Shown here one piece after another: positions 23,073-31,690 of a DNA stretch of 64,000 nucleotides. Source of the DNA: Streptomyces sp. ICBB 8177 (GTDB lineage Bacteria > Actinomycetota > Actinomycetes > Streptomycetales > Streptomycetaceae); assembly GCF_003144095.1 (NCBI RefSeq), contig NZ_NSKH01000018.1, positions 1,284,540 through 1,348,539 of the forward strand. The letters are read 5' to 3'. The notes beneath the pieces were generated by a model. The model had not been told where the DNA came from. It did not search any database and saw nothing but the letters and a program-made list of their open reading frames with translations. A program made the translations under genes and the position numbers. The stretch's first letter is position 1, and the number at the start of each line of letters is the position of its first letter.

Positions 23073-24482
23073 TTAGATGTCGAAGTACAGCTCGAACTCG
23101 TGCGGGTGGGGGCGCAGCTGCATCGGGGCGATCTCGTTGACGCGCTTGTAGTCGACCCAGGTCTCGATCAGGTCCTGGGTGAAGACGCCGCCCTGGAGCA
23201 GGTACTCGTGGTCCGCCTCGAGGGCGTCGAGGACCGCGGGGAGGGAGGTCGGGACCTGCGGGACGCCCGCGTGCTCCTCGGGGGCCAGCTCGTAGAGGTC
23301 CTTGTCGACCGGCTCGGCGGGCTCGATCTTGTTCTTGATGCCGTCCAGGCCCGCCAGCAGCAGGGCCGAGAAGGCCAGGTACGGGTTGGAGGACGGGTCC
23401 GGGGCGCGGAACTCGATGCGCTTGGCCTTCGGGTTGGCGCCGGTGATCGGGATGCGGATCGCGGCCGAGCGGTTGCGCTGCGAGTAGACCAGGTTGACCG
23501 GGGCCTCGAAGCCGGGGACCAGGCGGTGGTAGGAGTTCACCGTCGGGTTGGTGAACGCCAGCAGCGACGGGGCGTGCTTGAGGATGCCGCCGATGTAGTA
23601 GCGGGCGGTGTCCGACAGGCCCGCGTAGCCCTGCTCGTCGTAGAAGAGCGGGGAGCCGCCCTGCCACAGCGACTGGTGGCAGTGCATGCCGGAGCCGTTG
23701 TCGCCGAAGATCGGCTTGGGCATGAAGGTGGCGGTCTTGCCGTTGCGCCAGGCGACGTTCTTCACGATGTACTTGAAGAGCATCAGGTCGTCGGCGGCGG
23801 CCAGCAGCGTGTTGAACTTGTAGTTGATCTCCGCCTGGCCCGCGGTGCCGACCTCGTGGTGCTGGCGCTCGACCTTCAGGCCGGCCTTGTCCAGCTCCAG
23901 GGAGATCTCCGCGCGCAGGTCGGCGAAGTGGTCGACCGGCGGGGCCGGGAAGTAGCCGCCCTTGTAGCGGACCTTGTAACCGCGGTTGTCCTCCAGCGCG
24001 CCGGTGTTCCAGGCACCCGCCTCGGAGTCGATGGCGTAGAACGACTCGTTGGACTTGGTGTCGAACCGCACGCTGTCGAAGACGTAGAACTCGGCCTCGG
24101 GGCCGAAGTACGCGGTGTCGGCGATGCCGGTGGAGGCGAGGTAGGCCTCCGCCTTCTTCGCCACGTTCCGCGGGTCGCGGCTGTACTGCTCGCCGGTGAT
24201 CGGGTCGTGGATGAAGAAGTTGATGTTGACCGTCTTGTCCCTGCGGAACGGGTCCACCCGGGCGGTCGACAGGTCGGCGCGCAGAGCCATGTCGGACTCG
24301 TGGATGGCCTGGAAGCCGCGGATCGAGGAGCCGTCGAAGGCCAGGTCCTCGGTCGGGTCGAAGGCCTCGACCGGCACGGTGAAGTGCTGCATCACGCCCG
24401 GCAGGTCGCAGAAGCGGACGTCGACGAACTTCACGTCCTCGTCCCGCAGGAACTTGTTGGCCTCGTCGGCGTTCTGGAACAT
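23073..24482 (-). CDS. glnA: Glutamine synthetase, type I
   Basis: A 469-aa cytoplasmic dodecameric enzyme that makes glutamine from glutamate, ammonia and ATP. Start [20 protein letters not shown] and end [12 protein letters not shown] are those of GSI-beta. Visible: [12 protein letters not shown]/metal motifs AEFYVFDS and the [11 protein letters not shown] loop, the glutamate-flap NRSAAIRIP region and the adenylylation tyrosine in [15 protein letters not shown] (about Tyr397), the target of GlnE encoded in this window. A GAGGAGGAG site precedes the ATG. Transcription is expected to be controlled by GlnR through the upstream four-box operator. This is presumably the main ammonium-assimilating enzyme, the second glutamine synthetase near glnE being truncated. 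Confidence 0.98.
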   Translation of the reverse strand: MFQNADEANKFLRDEDVKFVDVRFCDLPGVMQHFTVPVEAFDPTEDLAFDGSSIRGFQAIHESDMALRADLSTARVDPFRRDKTVNINFFIHDPITGEQYSRDPRNVAKKAEAYLASTGIADTAYFGPEAEFYVFDSVRFDTKSNESFYAIDSEAGAWNTGALEDNRGYKVRYKGGYFPAPPVDHFADLRAEISLELDKAGLKVERQHHEVGTAGQAEINYKFNTLLAAADDLMLFKYIVKNVAWRNGKTATFMPKPIFGDNGSGMHCHQSLWQGGSPLFYDEQGYAGLSDTARYYIGGILKHAPSLLAFTNPTVNSYHRLVPGFEAPVNLVYSQRNRSAAIRIPITGANPKAKRIEFRAPDPSSNPYLAFSALLLAGLDGIKNKIEPAEPVDKDLYELAPEEHAGVPQVPTSLPAVLDALEADHEYLLQGGVFTQDLIETWVDYKRVNEIAPMQLRPHPHEFELYFDI

Positions 24483-24560
24483 CCAACTCCTCCTCGCCCG
24501 GGCCGTGCGGCACGGGGTTGCTCGGCAGCGCGGCCAGTGCGGTGGCGCCCTGTGGTGCCG

Positions 24561-24614
24561 ACCCTAGGAAGCGGGCATTTCCCAAGCATGACCCATTTGT
24601 TTCGCAGACGTTAA
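24561..24614 (-). promoter_or_regulatory. GlnR operator and promoter of glnA
   Basis: On the minus strand the boxes TTAAC (24614-24610), GAAAC (24603-24599), GTCAT (24592-24588) and GAAAT (24581-24577) are each 6 bp apart, exactly the gTnAc-n6-GaAAc-n6-gTnAc-n6-GaAAc layout known for actinomycete GlnR sites. A -10-like TAGGGT follows at 24566-24561. This supports nitrogen-dependent control of glnA by GlnR, whose gene is not in the window. Confidence 0.85.
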
Positions 24615-24694
24615 CCGGGCACGCGGAAGGGGCTGCGAATGGTGACCCGGGGGCCCGGGGGAGCGCGCGGAAGCCGCCGCAGTACCGTTGTCCG

Positions 24695-25162
24695 GTGGAC
24701 AAACGGGAAGCTTTGGGATCGTGGATCTCCGGACCGCGCGCGGCGGCCGAGCAGATGGGCGCCGACTTCGGTTACCGGGGTGAGCGCCTCGGCCTTCCGA
24801 AGGAGGGGCCGGGATCGGTCGCCCCGGTGGGGCGGCGGGTGGCCGCGCTCTTCATCGACTGGGCGCTGTGCCTGCTGATCGCCTACGGCCTGCTCTCGCA
24901 CGGCAGCACGACCGCGGCGAACAACTGGACCTTCGTGATCTTCGGCGTGGTCAGCGTGCTGACTCTCGCCACGGTGGCGTGCACGCCCGGCAAGCGCCTC
25001 ATGCGGCTGCGGCTGGTACGGGTGGACGGCCGGCGCCTCGGGCCGCTCGCCGTCGTCGTACGCACCGTCCTGCTGCTCCTGGTCGTCCCCGCCGCCGTGT
25101 GGGACCGCGACACCCGCGGCCTGCACGACAAGGCGGTGGGCGCGGTCCAGGTCCGGATGTGA
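24695..25162 (+). CDS. RDD-family membrane protein
   Basis: A 155-aa protein. After about 45 cytoplasmic residues (GSWISGPRAAAEQMGADFGY, SVAPVGRRVAALFIDWALC) come three membrane helices and the conserved Arg-Asp-Asp-type positions (GRRVAALFIDW; WDRDTRGLHDKA). A conserved neighbour of glnA in streptomycetes; role unknown, perhaps transport-related. The frame is open upstream, but GTG 24695 fits the conserved N-terminus, and a TACCGT -10-like hexamer (24683-24688) ends 6 nt before it with no ribosome binding site, which suggests a leaderless transcript. It is divergent from glnA. Confidence 0.85.
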   Translation: MDKREALGSWISGPRAAAEQMGADFGYRGERLGLPKEGPGSVAPVGRRVAALFIDWALCLLIAYGLLSHGSTTAANNWTFVIFGVVSVLTLATVACTPGKRLMRLRLVRVDGRRLGPLAVVVRTVLLLLVVPAAVWDRDTRGLHDKAVGAVQVRM

Positions 25163-25177
25163 GCACACCGCGGACCC

Positions 25178-25227
25178 GACGTGACAGGGGGTGGCGGGCC
25201 GCACGGCCCGCCACCCCCTGTCACGTC
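25178..25227. terminator. Bidirectional terminator
   Basis: A perfect inverted repeat of 23 bp (25178-25200 against 25205-25227) with the loop gcac, between the convergent RDD and DUF4191 genes. It is the longest perfect hairpin I see in the window. Confidence 0.9.
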
Positions 25228-25250
25228 ACGCGTCGTCGGACGCCGCGCGC

Positions 25251-25937
25251 CTAGCGCATCCGGCCGCCCTTGGGCATCCGGGCGCCGCGCGGCATCGGGC
25301 CCTTGGGGATCGGCATGTTGCTCATCAGGTCGCCCAGCGCCTTGAGGCGGTCGTTGACCTCGGTGACCTTCGGGCCCGCCAGCACGCGCGGCAGCTTCAG
25401 CAGCGTGGTGCGGATCTTGTTCAGCGGGACCTGGCCCTCGCCCGAACCCACGATGATGTCGGTGACCGGCGCGTCCACCGCGACCCGGGCCATCCGCTTC
25501 TTCTCCTGGGCCAGCAGGCCCTTGACCCGGTTCGGGTTGCCCTCGCCGACCAGCACGATGCCGGCCTTGCCGACCGCGCGGTGCACGACGTCCTGGTTGC
25601 GGGTCATCGCCACGGCCGGCGTCACCGTCCAGCCGCGTACGTTGTCCAGCACCGCCGCCGCGGCCCCCGGCTGGCCCTCCATCTGCCCGAACGCGGCCTT
25701 CTCGGCCCTGCGGCCGAAGATGATCGCCGCCGCCAGGAAGCCCAGCAGAAGGCCGAGGATGCCCGCGTAGACGGGGTGACCGATCAAGAAGCCGATGGCG
25801 AGGATCACACCGAAGGTGACGATGCCCACTGCCGCTACGACGAGGCCGACCTTGGGGTCGATCTGCCGGGTCATCTTGTACGTCTGGACGATCTGCTTGA
25901 GCCGTCCAGGATTCTCGGGTGTTTCCTTCCTCGCCAT
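25251..25937 (-). CDS. DUF4191 membrane protein
   Basis: A 228-aa protein: cytoplasmic start MARKETPENPGRLKQIVQTY, two membrane helices at about 35-80 (VGLVVAAVGIVTFGVILAIG, then VYAGILGLLLGFLAAAIIFG), a cytoplasmic domain with GWTVTPAVAMTRNQDVVHRA, and a basic Met/Pro/Gly-rich tail (KGPMPRGARMPKGGRMR). This is the actinobacterial DUF4191 family; function unknown, and its constant position by glnA and lipA suggests a housekeeping role. ATG 25937 is chosen because the conserved N-terminus begins there, though the frame extends upstream. Confidence 0.88.
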   Translation of the reverse strand: MARKETPENPGRLKQIVQTYKMTRQIDPKVGLVVAAVGIVTFGVILAIGFLIGHPVYAGILGLLLGFLAAAIIFGRRAEKAAFGQMEGQPGAAAAVLDNVRGWTVTPAVAMTRNQDVVHRAVGKAGIVLVGEGNPNRVKGLLAQEKKRMARVAVDAPVTDIIVGSGEGQVPLNKIRTTLLKLPRVLAGPKVTEVNDRLKALGDLMSNMPIPKGPMPRGARMPKGGRMR

Positions 25938-26054
25938 GCCGCACAGGATACGTGGCCCGGGCCGCCGGGGCTCCACCAGGCGGGGTACGCCGAACGCCAC
26001 GGAGACGGGAGCTCGCGAGGGCGTGGCGAGGGGCTGCCCGGGCCCTCGGGGCGG

Positions 26055-26315
26055 TCAGGGCCGGGGGAGCCGCCAGGCCGGCGCCGGGGCGTCGCCCAGC
26101 GTCTCCAGGACGTGCTGCGCCGCGCGCCGGTCCTCCGCCCGCCGGCGGTCCTCCAGGACCGCGCTCCAGGCGTTGCGGCGGGCCGTGCGCTGGCCGCCGC
26201 GCATCAAGAACGCCTCGACCGCGCGCAGGGCGCCGCCGACCGAGACGGGCGCGGCGGCACCGGCGGGAGTGGTGGCGCGGGTGGCGGGGCGTGCGTAGGC
26301 GGGGTGCGCCTGCAT
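26055..26315 (-). CDS. Small hypothetical protein
   Basis: An 86-aa, Ala/Arg-rich protein (MQAHPAYARPATRATTPAGA, then GGALRAVEAFLMRGGQRTAR and LEDRRRAEDRRAAQHVLETL). It has no membrane helix and no known motif; the middle looks like two amphipathic helices. The position between DUF4191 and lipA genes seems constant in streptomycetes, which supports it as real. A perfect 14-bp palindrome lies about 80 bp upstream of its start. Confidence 0.6.
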   Translation of the reverse strand: MQAHPAYARPATRATTPAGAAAPVSVGGALRAVEAFLMRGGQRTARRNAWSAVLEDRRRAEDRRAAQHVLETLGDAPAPAWRLPRP

Positions 26316-26392
26316 GGCGGATCTCCCTCAGGCCGAATGGAACGCGTGAGCCGTGTTCGTACCCAGAATCACCACATTGTGTTACCAGTCGG

Positions 26393-26406
26393 TGACCGGC
26401 CGGTCA
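26393..26406. promoter_or_regulatory. Palindrome TGACCGGCCGGTCA upstream of the small gene
   Basis: A perfect 14-bp palindrome in the 150-bp gap between lipA and the 86-aa gene, followed by two direct copies of AAACGCTGA. The shape is that of a dimeric regulator's binding site; no regulator is identified. Confidence 0.35.
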
Positions 26407-26465
26407 AACGCTGATGAAACGCTGACGCGATCCTGTCGGCCCCGCGCACGGCTCCGCGTTCGCCC

Positions 26466-27434
26466 TCAGACCGCCTGCGGCGTCGCCGCGGCCGCCTCGC
26501 GGGCCTCGACCGCCTGCTGGAAGAGCCGCCCCGCGCGGTACGAGGAGCGCACCAGCGGGCCCGACATGACGCCCGCGTAGCCGATCTCCTCGGCCTCTTC
26601 CTTCAGCTCGACGAACTCCCGCGGCTTCACCCAGCGCTCCACCGGGTGGTGCCGCACGCTCGGCCGCAGGTACTGCGTGATGGTGATCAGCTCGCAGCCC
26701 GCGTCGTGCAGGTCCTGCAGCGCCTCGCTGATCTCCTCGCGGGTCTCGCCCATGCCGAGGATCAGGTTGGACTTGGTGACCAGGCCTGCCTCGCGCGCCC
26801 GGGTGATGACCTCCAGGGAGCGCTCGTAGCGGAAGCCGGGGCGGATGCGCTTGAAGATGCGCGGGACCGTCTCGACGTTGTGCGCGAGCACCTCGGGGCG
26901 CGAGGAGAAGACCTCGGCCAGCTGCTCGGGCACCGCGTTGAAGTCCGGGATGAGCAGCTCGACCTTGGTGTGCCCGCCCTCGCGGCCCGCCGTCATCGCG
27001 TGGATCTGCCGCACCGTCTCCGCGTACAGCCAGGCGCCGCCGTCCTCCAGGTCGTCGCGGGCGACGCCGGTGATGGTGGCGTAGTTGAGGTCCATCGTGA
27101 CGACGGACTCACCGACGCGGCGCGGCTCGTCGCGGTCGAGCGCGGCCGGCTTGCCGGTGTCGATCTGGCAGAAGTCGCACCGCCGGGTGCACTGGTCGCC
27201 GCCGATGAGGAACGTCGCCTCGCGGTCCTCCCAGCACTCGTAGATGTTGGGGCAGCCCGCCTCCTGGCAGACGGTGTGCAGGCCCTCGCGCTTGACGAGT
27301 CCGCTCAGCTCGCGGTACTCGGGCCCCATCTTCGCCCTGGTCTTGATCCACTCGGGCTTGCGCTCGATGGGGGTCTGGCTGTTCCGGACCTCAAGACGCA
27401 ACAGCCTGCGGCCGTCGGGTGCGACAGCGGACAC
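26466..27434 (-). CDS. lipA: Lipoyl synthase
   Basis: A 322-aa radical-SAM enzyme that inserts two sulfurs into octanoyl groups on E2 and GcvH proteins. The auxiliary cluster motif [12 protein letters not shown] and the radical-SAM motif CTRRCDFC are both complete, and the C-terminal RSSY serine ligand is present ([10 protein letters not shown]). GTG 27434 (AAGGAG 8 nt upstream) gives the normal length, although the frame runs on upstream. It lies downstream of lipB (143 bp). Its substrates include the E2 protein encoded at 33.3-35.1 kb. Confidence 0.97.
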   Translation of the reverse strand: MSAVAPDGRRLLRLEVRNSQTPIERKPEWIKTRAKMGPEYRELSGLVKREGLHTVCQEAGCPNIYECWEDREATFLIGGDQCTRRCDFCQIDTGKPAALDRDEPRRVGESVVTMDLNYATITGVARDDLEDGGAWLYAETVRQIHAMTAGREGGHTKVELLIPDFNAVPEQLAEVFSSRPEVLAHNVETVPRIFKRIRPGFRYERSLEVITRAREAGLVTKSNLILGMGETREEISEALQDLHDAGCELITITQYLRPSVRHHPVERWVKPREFVELKEEAEEIGYAGVMSGPLVRSSYRAGRLFQQAVEAREAAAATPQAV

Positions 27435-27577
27435 GTCCGGCACTCCTTGCTTGGCGGGGCATTCGATTCTTCGGCGTAGACCAGCGTACGCCCGATGTTT
27501 TGCGTGCTCTTCCTCCGAGCCAACCCGCCGGATCGCGGAGGCATTCCCCCGAACGGGTGAGCCAGGGCCCTGGAGCC

Positions 27578-28390
27578 TCAGACCGCGCGCGGGAGCGGTT
27601 CCGTGGACTCCAGGACCGCCCGCAGGTGCTTCTCCACCACCGGCAGCGCCTCCGTCACGCCGACGTCGCGGCCCAGCTCGTTCGAGAGCGAGGTGACGCC
27701 GGCGTCCCGGATGCCGCACGGCACGATGCGGTCGAACCAGGTGTTGTCCGGGTCGCAGTTGAGCGCGAAGCCGTGCATCGAGACGCCCTTGGCGATGCGG
27801 ATGCCGATCGCCGCCAGCTTGCGGTCCTCGCGCCGCTGGCCCGCGTTGGACGGCGCGTACTCGGGACCGCTCAGGCGCGGGTCGAACTCGCCCTCCTCGT
27901 CCGCCTTCGGCGAGGAGGGGCCCGTGTGCAGGCGCGGGTCGAAGTCCAGGGTGAGGCCGGGGATCGCGGGGCGCCTGTCCACCGGGTCGCCCAGCACCCA
28001 CACGCCGCTGCGGCCCTCGATCCGCGTCGTCTCCAGGCCGAACTCGGCGCAGGCCCGGATCAGCGCCTCCTCCAGCCGCCGCACGTGCGCGATCACGTCC
28101 ACCGGGCGCGGCAGCTTCAGGATCGGGTAGCCGACCAGCTGGCCCGGGCCGTGCCAGGTGATCTTGCCGCCGCGGTCCACGTCGACGACCGGTGTGCCGT
28201 CGAGCGGGCGCTCGCTGTCCTCGGTGCGGCGGCCCGCGGTGTAGACCGGCGGGTGCTCCAGCATCAGGACGGTGTCCGGCACCTCGTCGGCGAAGCGCGC
28301 GGCGTGCACCCGGCGCTGCTCCTGCCAGGCCTCCGTGTACTCGACGGCGTCCGGCCCGAATCCGAGGTGGACGAAGCGCAGGTCACTCAC
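27578..28390 (-). CDS. lipB: Octanoyl-ACP:protein N-octanoyltransferase
   Basis: A 270-aa enzyme that moves the octanoyl chain from ACP to lipoyl-domain lysines before LipA acts. Family motifs: [32 protein letters not shown], Lys in [10 protein letters not shown] and the catalytic Cys in [12 protein letters not shown]. About 40 residues ([20 protein letters not shown] and following) are inserted between GVWV and RKLAAIG relative to enterobacterial LipB. GTG 28390 has AAGGAG upstream; a TACAGT -10-like hexamer lies at 28432-28427. Confidence 0.96.
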   Translation of the reverse strand: MSDLRFVHLGFGPDAVEYTEAWQEQRRVHAARFADEVPDTVLMLEHPPVYTAGRRTEDSERPLDGTPVVDVDRGGKITWHGPGQLVGYPILKLPRPVDVIAHVRRLEEALIRACAEFGLETTRIEGRSGVWVLGDPVDRRPAIPGLTLDFDPRLHTGPSSPKADEEGEFDPRLSGPEYAPSNAGQRREDRKLAAIGIRIAKGVSMHGFALNCDPDNTWFDRIVPCGIRDAGVTSLSNELGRDVGVTEALPVVEKHLRAVLESTEPLPRAV

Positions 28391-28734
28391 GGCGGCTCCT
28401 TGGGTCTCAGCTCTCACGCCGGATCCACTGTACGGCGCGGACCGGCGCCTTCCGGAGGCGGCCGTCGCGTTACCACGCGCTCCTCGCCGGAAGGGGACGT
28501 TCCGTCGCCGCGTGGAAGGTGGTTCACCCGTTCCGGCGAATGCGCGTCTCACCGGATGATCGCGGCGGAGCTTACGACTACATTCGCGCCGTTCCCGGCC
28601 GCCTACCGGGCGCTACGCACTCCGCCGGACCACCGAGGCCGACCAGCCACCCCGAGCGGCCGACAGCCGCTCCCGAGCGACCCAGAGCCACCCGCACCGA
28701 CCGCCACCCTCCCGGGGAGGGGACCGCACCACAC
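28391..28734. other. Divergent intergenic region lipB / regulator gene
   Basis: No gene is supported. It must hold the promoters of lipB (TACAGT, minus strand) and of the regulator (possibly TACATT at 28579-28584). The right half has an unusual C/A-rich bias on the plus strand. No repeat or structured RNA was recognised. Confidence 0.4.
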
Positions 28735-30198
28735 ATGACGGAACGAACCTCGCAGCGCACGCCCAACCGCCAACTCGCCTCGCTGATCGCCGAGGCCGGC
28801 TTCTCCAACGCAGGACTCGCCCGCCGCGTCGACCAGCTCGGCGTCGAACACGGCCTCGACCTGCGGTACGACAAGACCTCGGTCACCCGGTGGCTGCGCG
28901 GGCAGCAGCCACGCGGCACCACCCCCGCCCTGATCGCCGAGGTCTTCACCCGCCGCCTCGGCCGCAGGCTGTCCGCCCAGGACGTCGGCCTCGACGCCTG
29001 CGCCCCGGTCTACGCGGGCCTGGAGTTCGCGGCCACCCCGCAGGAGGCGGTGGACATCGTGGGCGGCCTGTGGCGCAAGGACACCGGCAGCACGGCGGAA
29101 CTGCGCCGCATCGCCTTCACCCCGGCCGGGCTGGTCGTGCCGAGCCGCGACTGGCTCATCGGCCGCGCCGACGAACAGGTGGCCCGCGGCCCGGCCCCCG
29201 AGCCGCCACCGAGGGTGCCGCCGCAGAGCCGCGGCCGCAGCGGTGGGCAGCACGCCCCGGGGCAGCCGGGCGGCGAGCGGGGCCGCAGGGTCAGCGCCGG
29301 CGACGTGCACGCGCTGCGCTCGGTCGGGGAACTGTTCCGCTCGCTGGACAACGCGTACGGCGGCGGCCACGCCCGGCAGGCACTCGTGCGCTATCTGGAG
29401 CACGAGGCGGAACCGATGCTGCGCGGCTGCTACGGCGAGTCGCTGGGCCGCAAGCTCTTCGCCTCGGTGGCCGACCTGACCCGGCTGGCCGGCTGGACCT
29501 CCTACGACATCGGCGCGCACGGCCTGGCTCAGCGGTACTTCGTCCAGGCGCTGCGGCTGTCGCAGGCGGCGGCCGACCGGGTCTACGGTGGCTACGTCCT
29601 GGTCACCATGAGCCGTCAGGCGGTCTACCTGGGCCACGGCCGCGAGGCGGTGCAGCTGGCCAGGGTCGCGCAGCAGGGCGTGGGCCCGGGCGCCCCGCCG
29701 GTCGTCCAGGCGCTGCTGCACGCGGCGGAGGCCCGCGGCCACGGGGTGCTGGGGGAGGCCCGTCCGTGCGTGGCGGCGCTCGCCCGCGCCGAACGCGCCC
29801 TGGAGGCGGCCAGACCCGGCGACGAGACGCCGTACTGGGCGAAGTTCTTCGACGAGGGCCAGCTCGCCGACGAGTTCGGGCACTGCCACCGCGACCTCCA
29901 GCAGTACCGGGCCGCCGCCCAGCACGCCGAACGCTCGCTGGAGCTGCGCGGTCCGGCCTACGCCCGCAGCCGCCTGTTCTGCCGCGTCGTGCTGGCCACC
30001 GCCCGGCTGGGCCTGGGCGAGCTGGACCAGGCGTGCGCCCTGGCCTCCGACGCGGTCCAGCAGGCCTCCGAGATGCGGTCGCTGCGCGCGGTGGAGTACG
30101 TGCGGGACTTCGCCCGCCGCGTCGACCCCCACCGCGAGGCGCCCGCGGTGCGCGGCTTCTTCGAGAAGGCGGCGGCGGTGGGGGTGGCGCTGGGTTAG
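28735..30198 (+). CDS. Large streptomycete regulator (NsdA-like/TPR type)
   Basis: A 487-aa protein. The N-terminus has a helix-turn-helix-like region (NRQLASLIAEAGFSNAGLAR, then YDKTSVTRWLRGQQPRG) followed by an alpha-helical region with TPR-like pairs (YFVQALRLSQAAADRVYGGY, then AARPGDETPYWAKFFDEGQL). It resembles the family of streptomycete proteins related to NsdA, several of which influence sporulation or antibiotic production. A Pro/Arg/Gly-rich linker lies at about 150-185. ATG 28735 follows a GGGGAGGGG site. It is convergent with the next gene, with only 7 bp between the stops. Confidence 0.7.
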   Translation: MTERTSQRTPNRQLASLIAEAGFSNAGLARRVDQLGVEHGLDLRYDKTSVTRWLRGQQPRGTTPALIAEVFTRRLGRRLSAQDVGLDACAPVYAGLEFAATPQEAVDIVGGLWRKDTGSTAELRRIAFTPAGLVVPSRDWLIGRADEQVARGPAPEPPPRVPPQSRGRSGGQHAPGQPGGERGRRVSAGDVHALRSVGELFRSLDNAYGGGHARQALVRYLEHEAEPMLRGCYGESLGRKLFASVADLTRLAGWTSYDIGAHGLAQRYFVQALRLSQAAADRVYGGYVLVTMSRQAVYLGHGREAVQLARVAQQGVGPGAPPVVQALLHAAEARGHGVLGEARPCVAALARAERALEAARPGDETPYWAKFFDEGQLADEFGHCHRDLQQYRAAAQHAERSLELRGPAYARSRLFCRVVLATARLGLGELDQACALASDAVQQASEMRSLRAVEYVRDFARRVDPHREAPAVRGFFEKAAAVGVALG

Positions 30199-30205
30199 CA
30201 CCGGG

Positions 30206-31507
30206 TCAGGCCACCGCGGGCAGCTCCCGCGCGGTGTCGCCGTACCCCGGGCGGATGCCGAAGTCCCGCATGACGTGATGGGCCGCCCGCCGCCCGGAGA
30301 ACATCGCGCCCTGCACCGTGCTGGTGTCGCGGTGGTCGCCGCAGACGTACAGCCCCCACAGCACCCGCACCCGCCGCCTTACGTCGTGCGGCGGCGGCAT
30401 CGCGGGGACCGCGTCCGGGTCGTGGTGGGCGGCCAGCAGCCGCCAGCGCGAGGTGTCGGTGCCGTACAGCTCGGCGAGGTGGGCGAGTACTCGGTGCTCC
30501 AGTCGGTCGGTGAGCGGCCCCAGCACCGTCGAGGTGACCAGCGCCCGTCCCGCGGGCGCGCGCGAGGGGTCGACGGCGCTGGCGACCATGGTGTGCGCCA
30601 CCGGCCCGCCCTGGCCGCCTCCCGGGAACGCGTGGCCCCGCTCGCCCCGGTCGCCGCCGAGGATCAGCAGCGGCTCGCGCAGCGGTGGTTCGGGCGCGTC
30701 GTGGTGCAGGACGGTCACCGGGTGGAAGTCCGGCAGTCGCAGGCCCGGCAGCAGCGCGCAGGCGTCCCGGGCCCCGGTGGCCACCACCGCCGCGCGGCAC
30801 GGGATCGGGCCGCCTCGGTCGGTGCCGACCGCGTTCGCCGCCACCGAGGTGGCCCGCACCCCGAGCCGTACCGTCCCCGGCGGCAGCGCCGCGGCCAGCA
30901 GTTCCGGCAGCACTCCGGCGCCGCCCGCGGGCACCGCGATCCGGCCCTTGGCATAGCCGCGCAGCACCAGGTCCGCGCAGAGGCTGGAGCTGCCCAGGCC
31001 CGGGTCGTGCAGCAGCGAGGCCAGCAGCGGGCGCAGCAGCGAGTCGACCGCGCGCGGCGGGAAGCTGCGGGTGGCGAGCGCCGCGGCCGTGGTGGTCTCC
31101 GGGCGGGCCAGCAGGCGCCCGGTGGGCGTGGACGCCAGCCTGCCGAGAGCGGCGCCGAGCCGGGCGCGGTCCCAGACCGCGCGTGGATCGACCCCCCGGT
31201 GGCCGCGCCGCGCGCCCGCCGGGACCGGGCCGCTCGGGGTGAGCGGCAGCAGCCGCAGCGCGGACAGCCCCGGGGTGCGGCCCAGCTCCGGGTAGGACGT
31301 GCACAGCAGCTGGCTGCCGCGGTCCAGGCGGAAGCCGTCGACGGTGTCGGTGACCATGCGGCCGCCGACCCGGGTCGCGGCCTCGACGACGGTGACCGTG
31401 ACACCCGCGTTGATCAGATGGTGGGCCGCGGACAGTCCCGCCAGCCCCGCACCCACGATGACCACGTCGGTGTGACGCGGGTGCGCTTGTCGTGCCTGAG
31501 ACGACAC
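30206..31507 (-). CDS. FAD-dependent oxidoreductase (amine oxidase/phytoene desaturase-like)
   Basis: A 433-aa flavoprotein. The N-terminal dinucleotide motif VVIVGAGLAGLSAAHHL (about 15-31) with VVEAATRVGGRM, and the C-terminal FAD motif YVCGDHRDTSTVQGAMFSGR, define the NAD(P)-binding Rossmann/amine-oxidase superfamily that includes protoporphyrinogen oxidase and carotene desaturases. The substrate cannot be told. GTG 31507 has GGGGAGG 6 nt upstream. A pair of 15-bp direct repeats lies about 115-150 bp upstream of the start. Confidence 0.85.
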   Translation of the reverse strand: MSSQARQAHPRHTDVVIVGAGLAGLSAAHHLINAGVTVTVVEAATRVGGRMVTDTVDGFRLDRGSQLLCTSYPELGRTPGLSALRLLPLTPSGPVPAGARRGHRGVDPRAVWDRARLGAALGRLASTPTGRLLARPETTTAAALATRSFPPRAVDSLLRPLLASLLHDPGLGSSSLCADLVLRGYAKGRIAVPAGGAGVLPELLAAALPPGTVRLGVRATSVAANAVGTDRGGPIPCRAAVVATGARDACALLPGLRLPDFHPVTVLHHDAPEPPLREPLLILGGDRGERGHAFPGGGQGGPVAHTMVASAVDPSRAPAGRALVTSTVLGPLTDRLEHRVLAHLAELYGTDTSRWRLLAAHHDPDAVPAMPPPHDVRRRVRVLWGLYVCGDHRDTSTVQGAMFSGRRAAHHVMRDFGIRPGYGDTARELPAVA

Positions 31508-31623
31508 GGTGCCCCTCCCCGAGGTCCGTTCGTTTCCCCCGCTGACGAGTGCTCGTGCGCTGGAAGGGTCATGCCCGCATCGGCGCCCGCCGATACCGCC
31601 TGATTCACGCTGACTTGGCGGCC

Positions 31624-31659
31624 CCGTTACGCGGTGCGCGCGCTCCGTTATGCGGTGCG
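31624..31659. repeat. Direct repeats with 21-bp period upstream of the FAD oxidoreductase gene
   Basis: CCGTTACGCGGTGCG (31624-31638) and CCGTTATGCGGTGCG (31645-31659) differ at one base and are exactly two helical turns apart. They lie between two genes of the same strand, upstream of the FAD gene, and so are candidates for an operator. Confidence 0.5.
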
Positions 31660-31690
31660 GAAAGGGTGCGCGGGGAGGGGTGACGAAGCG

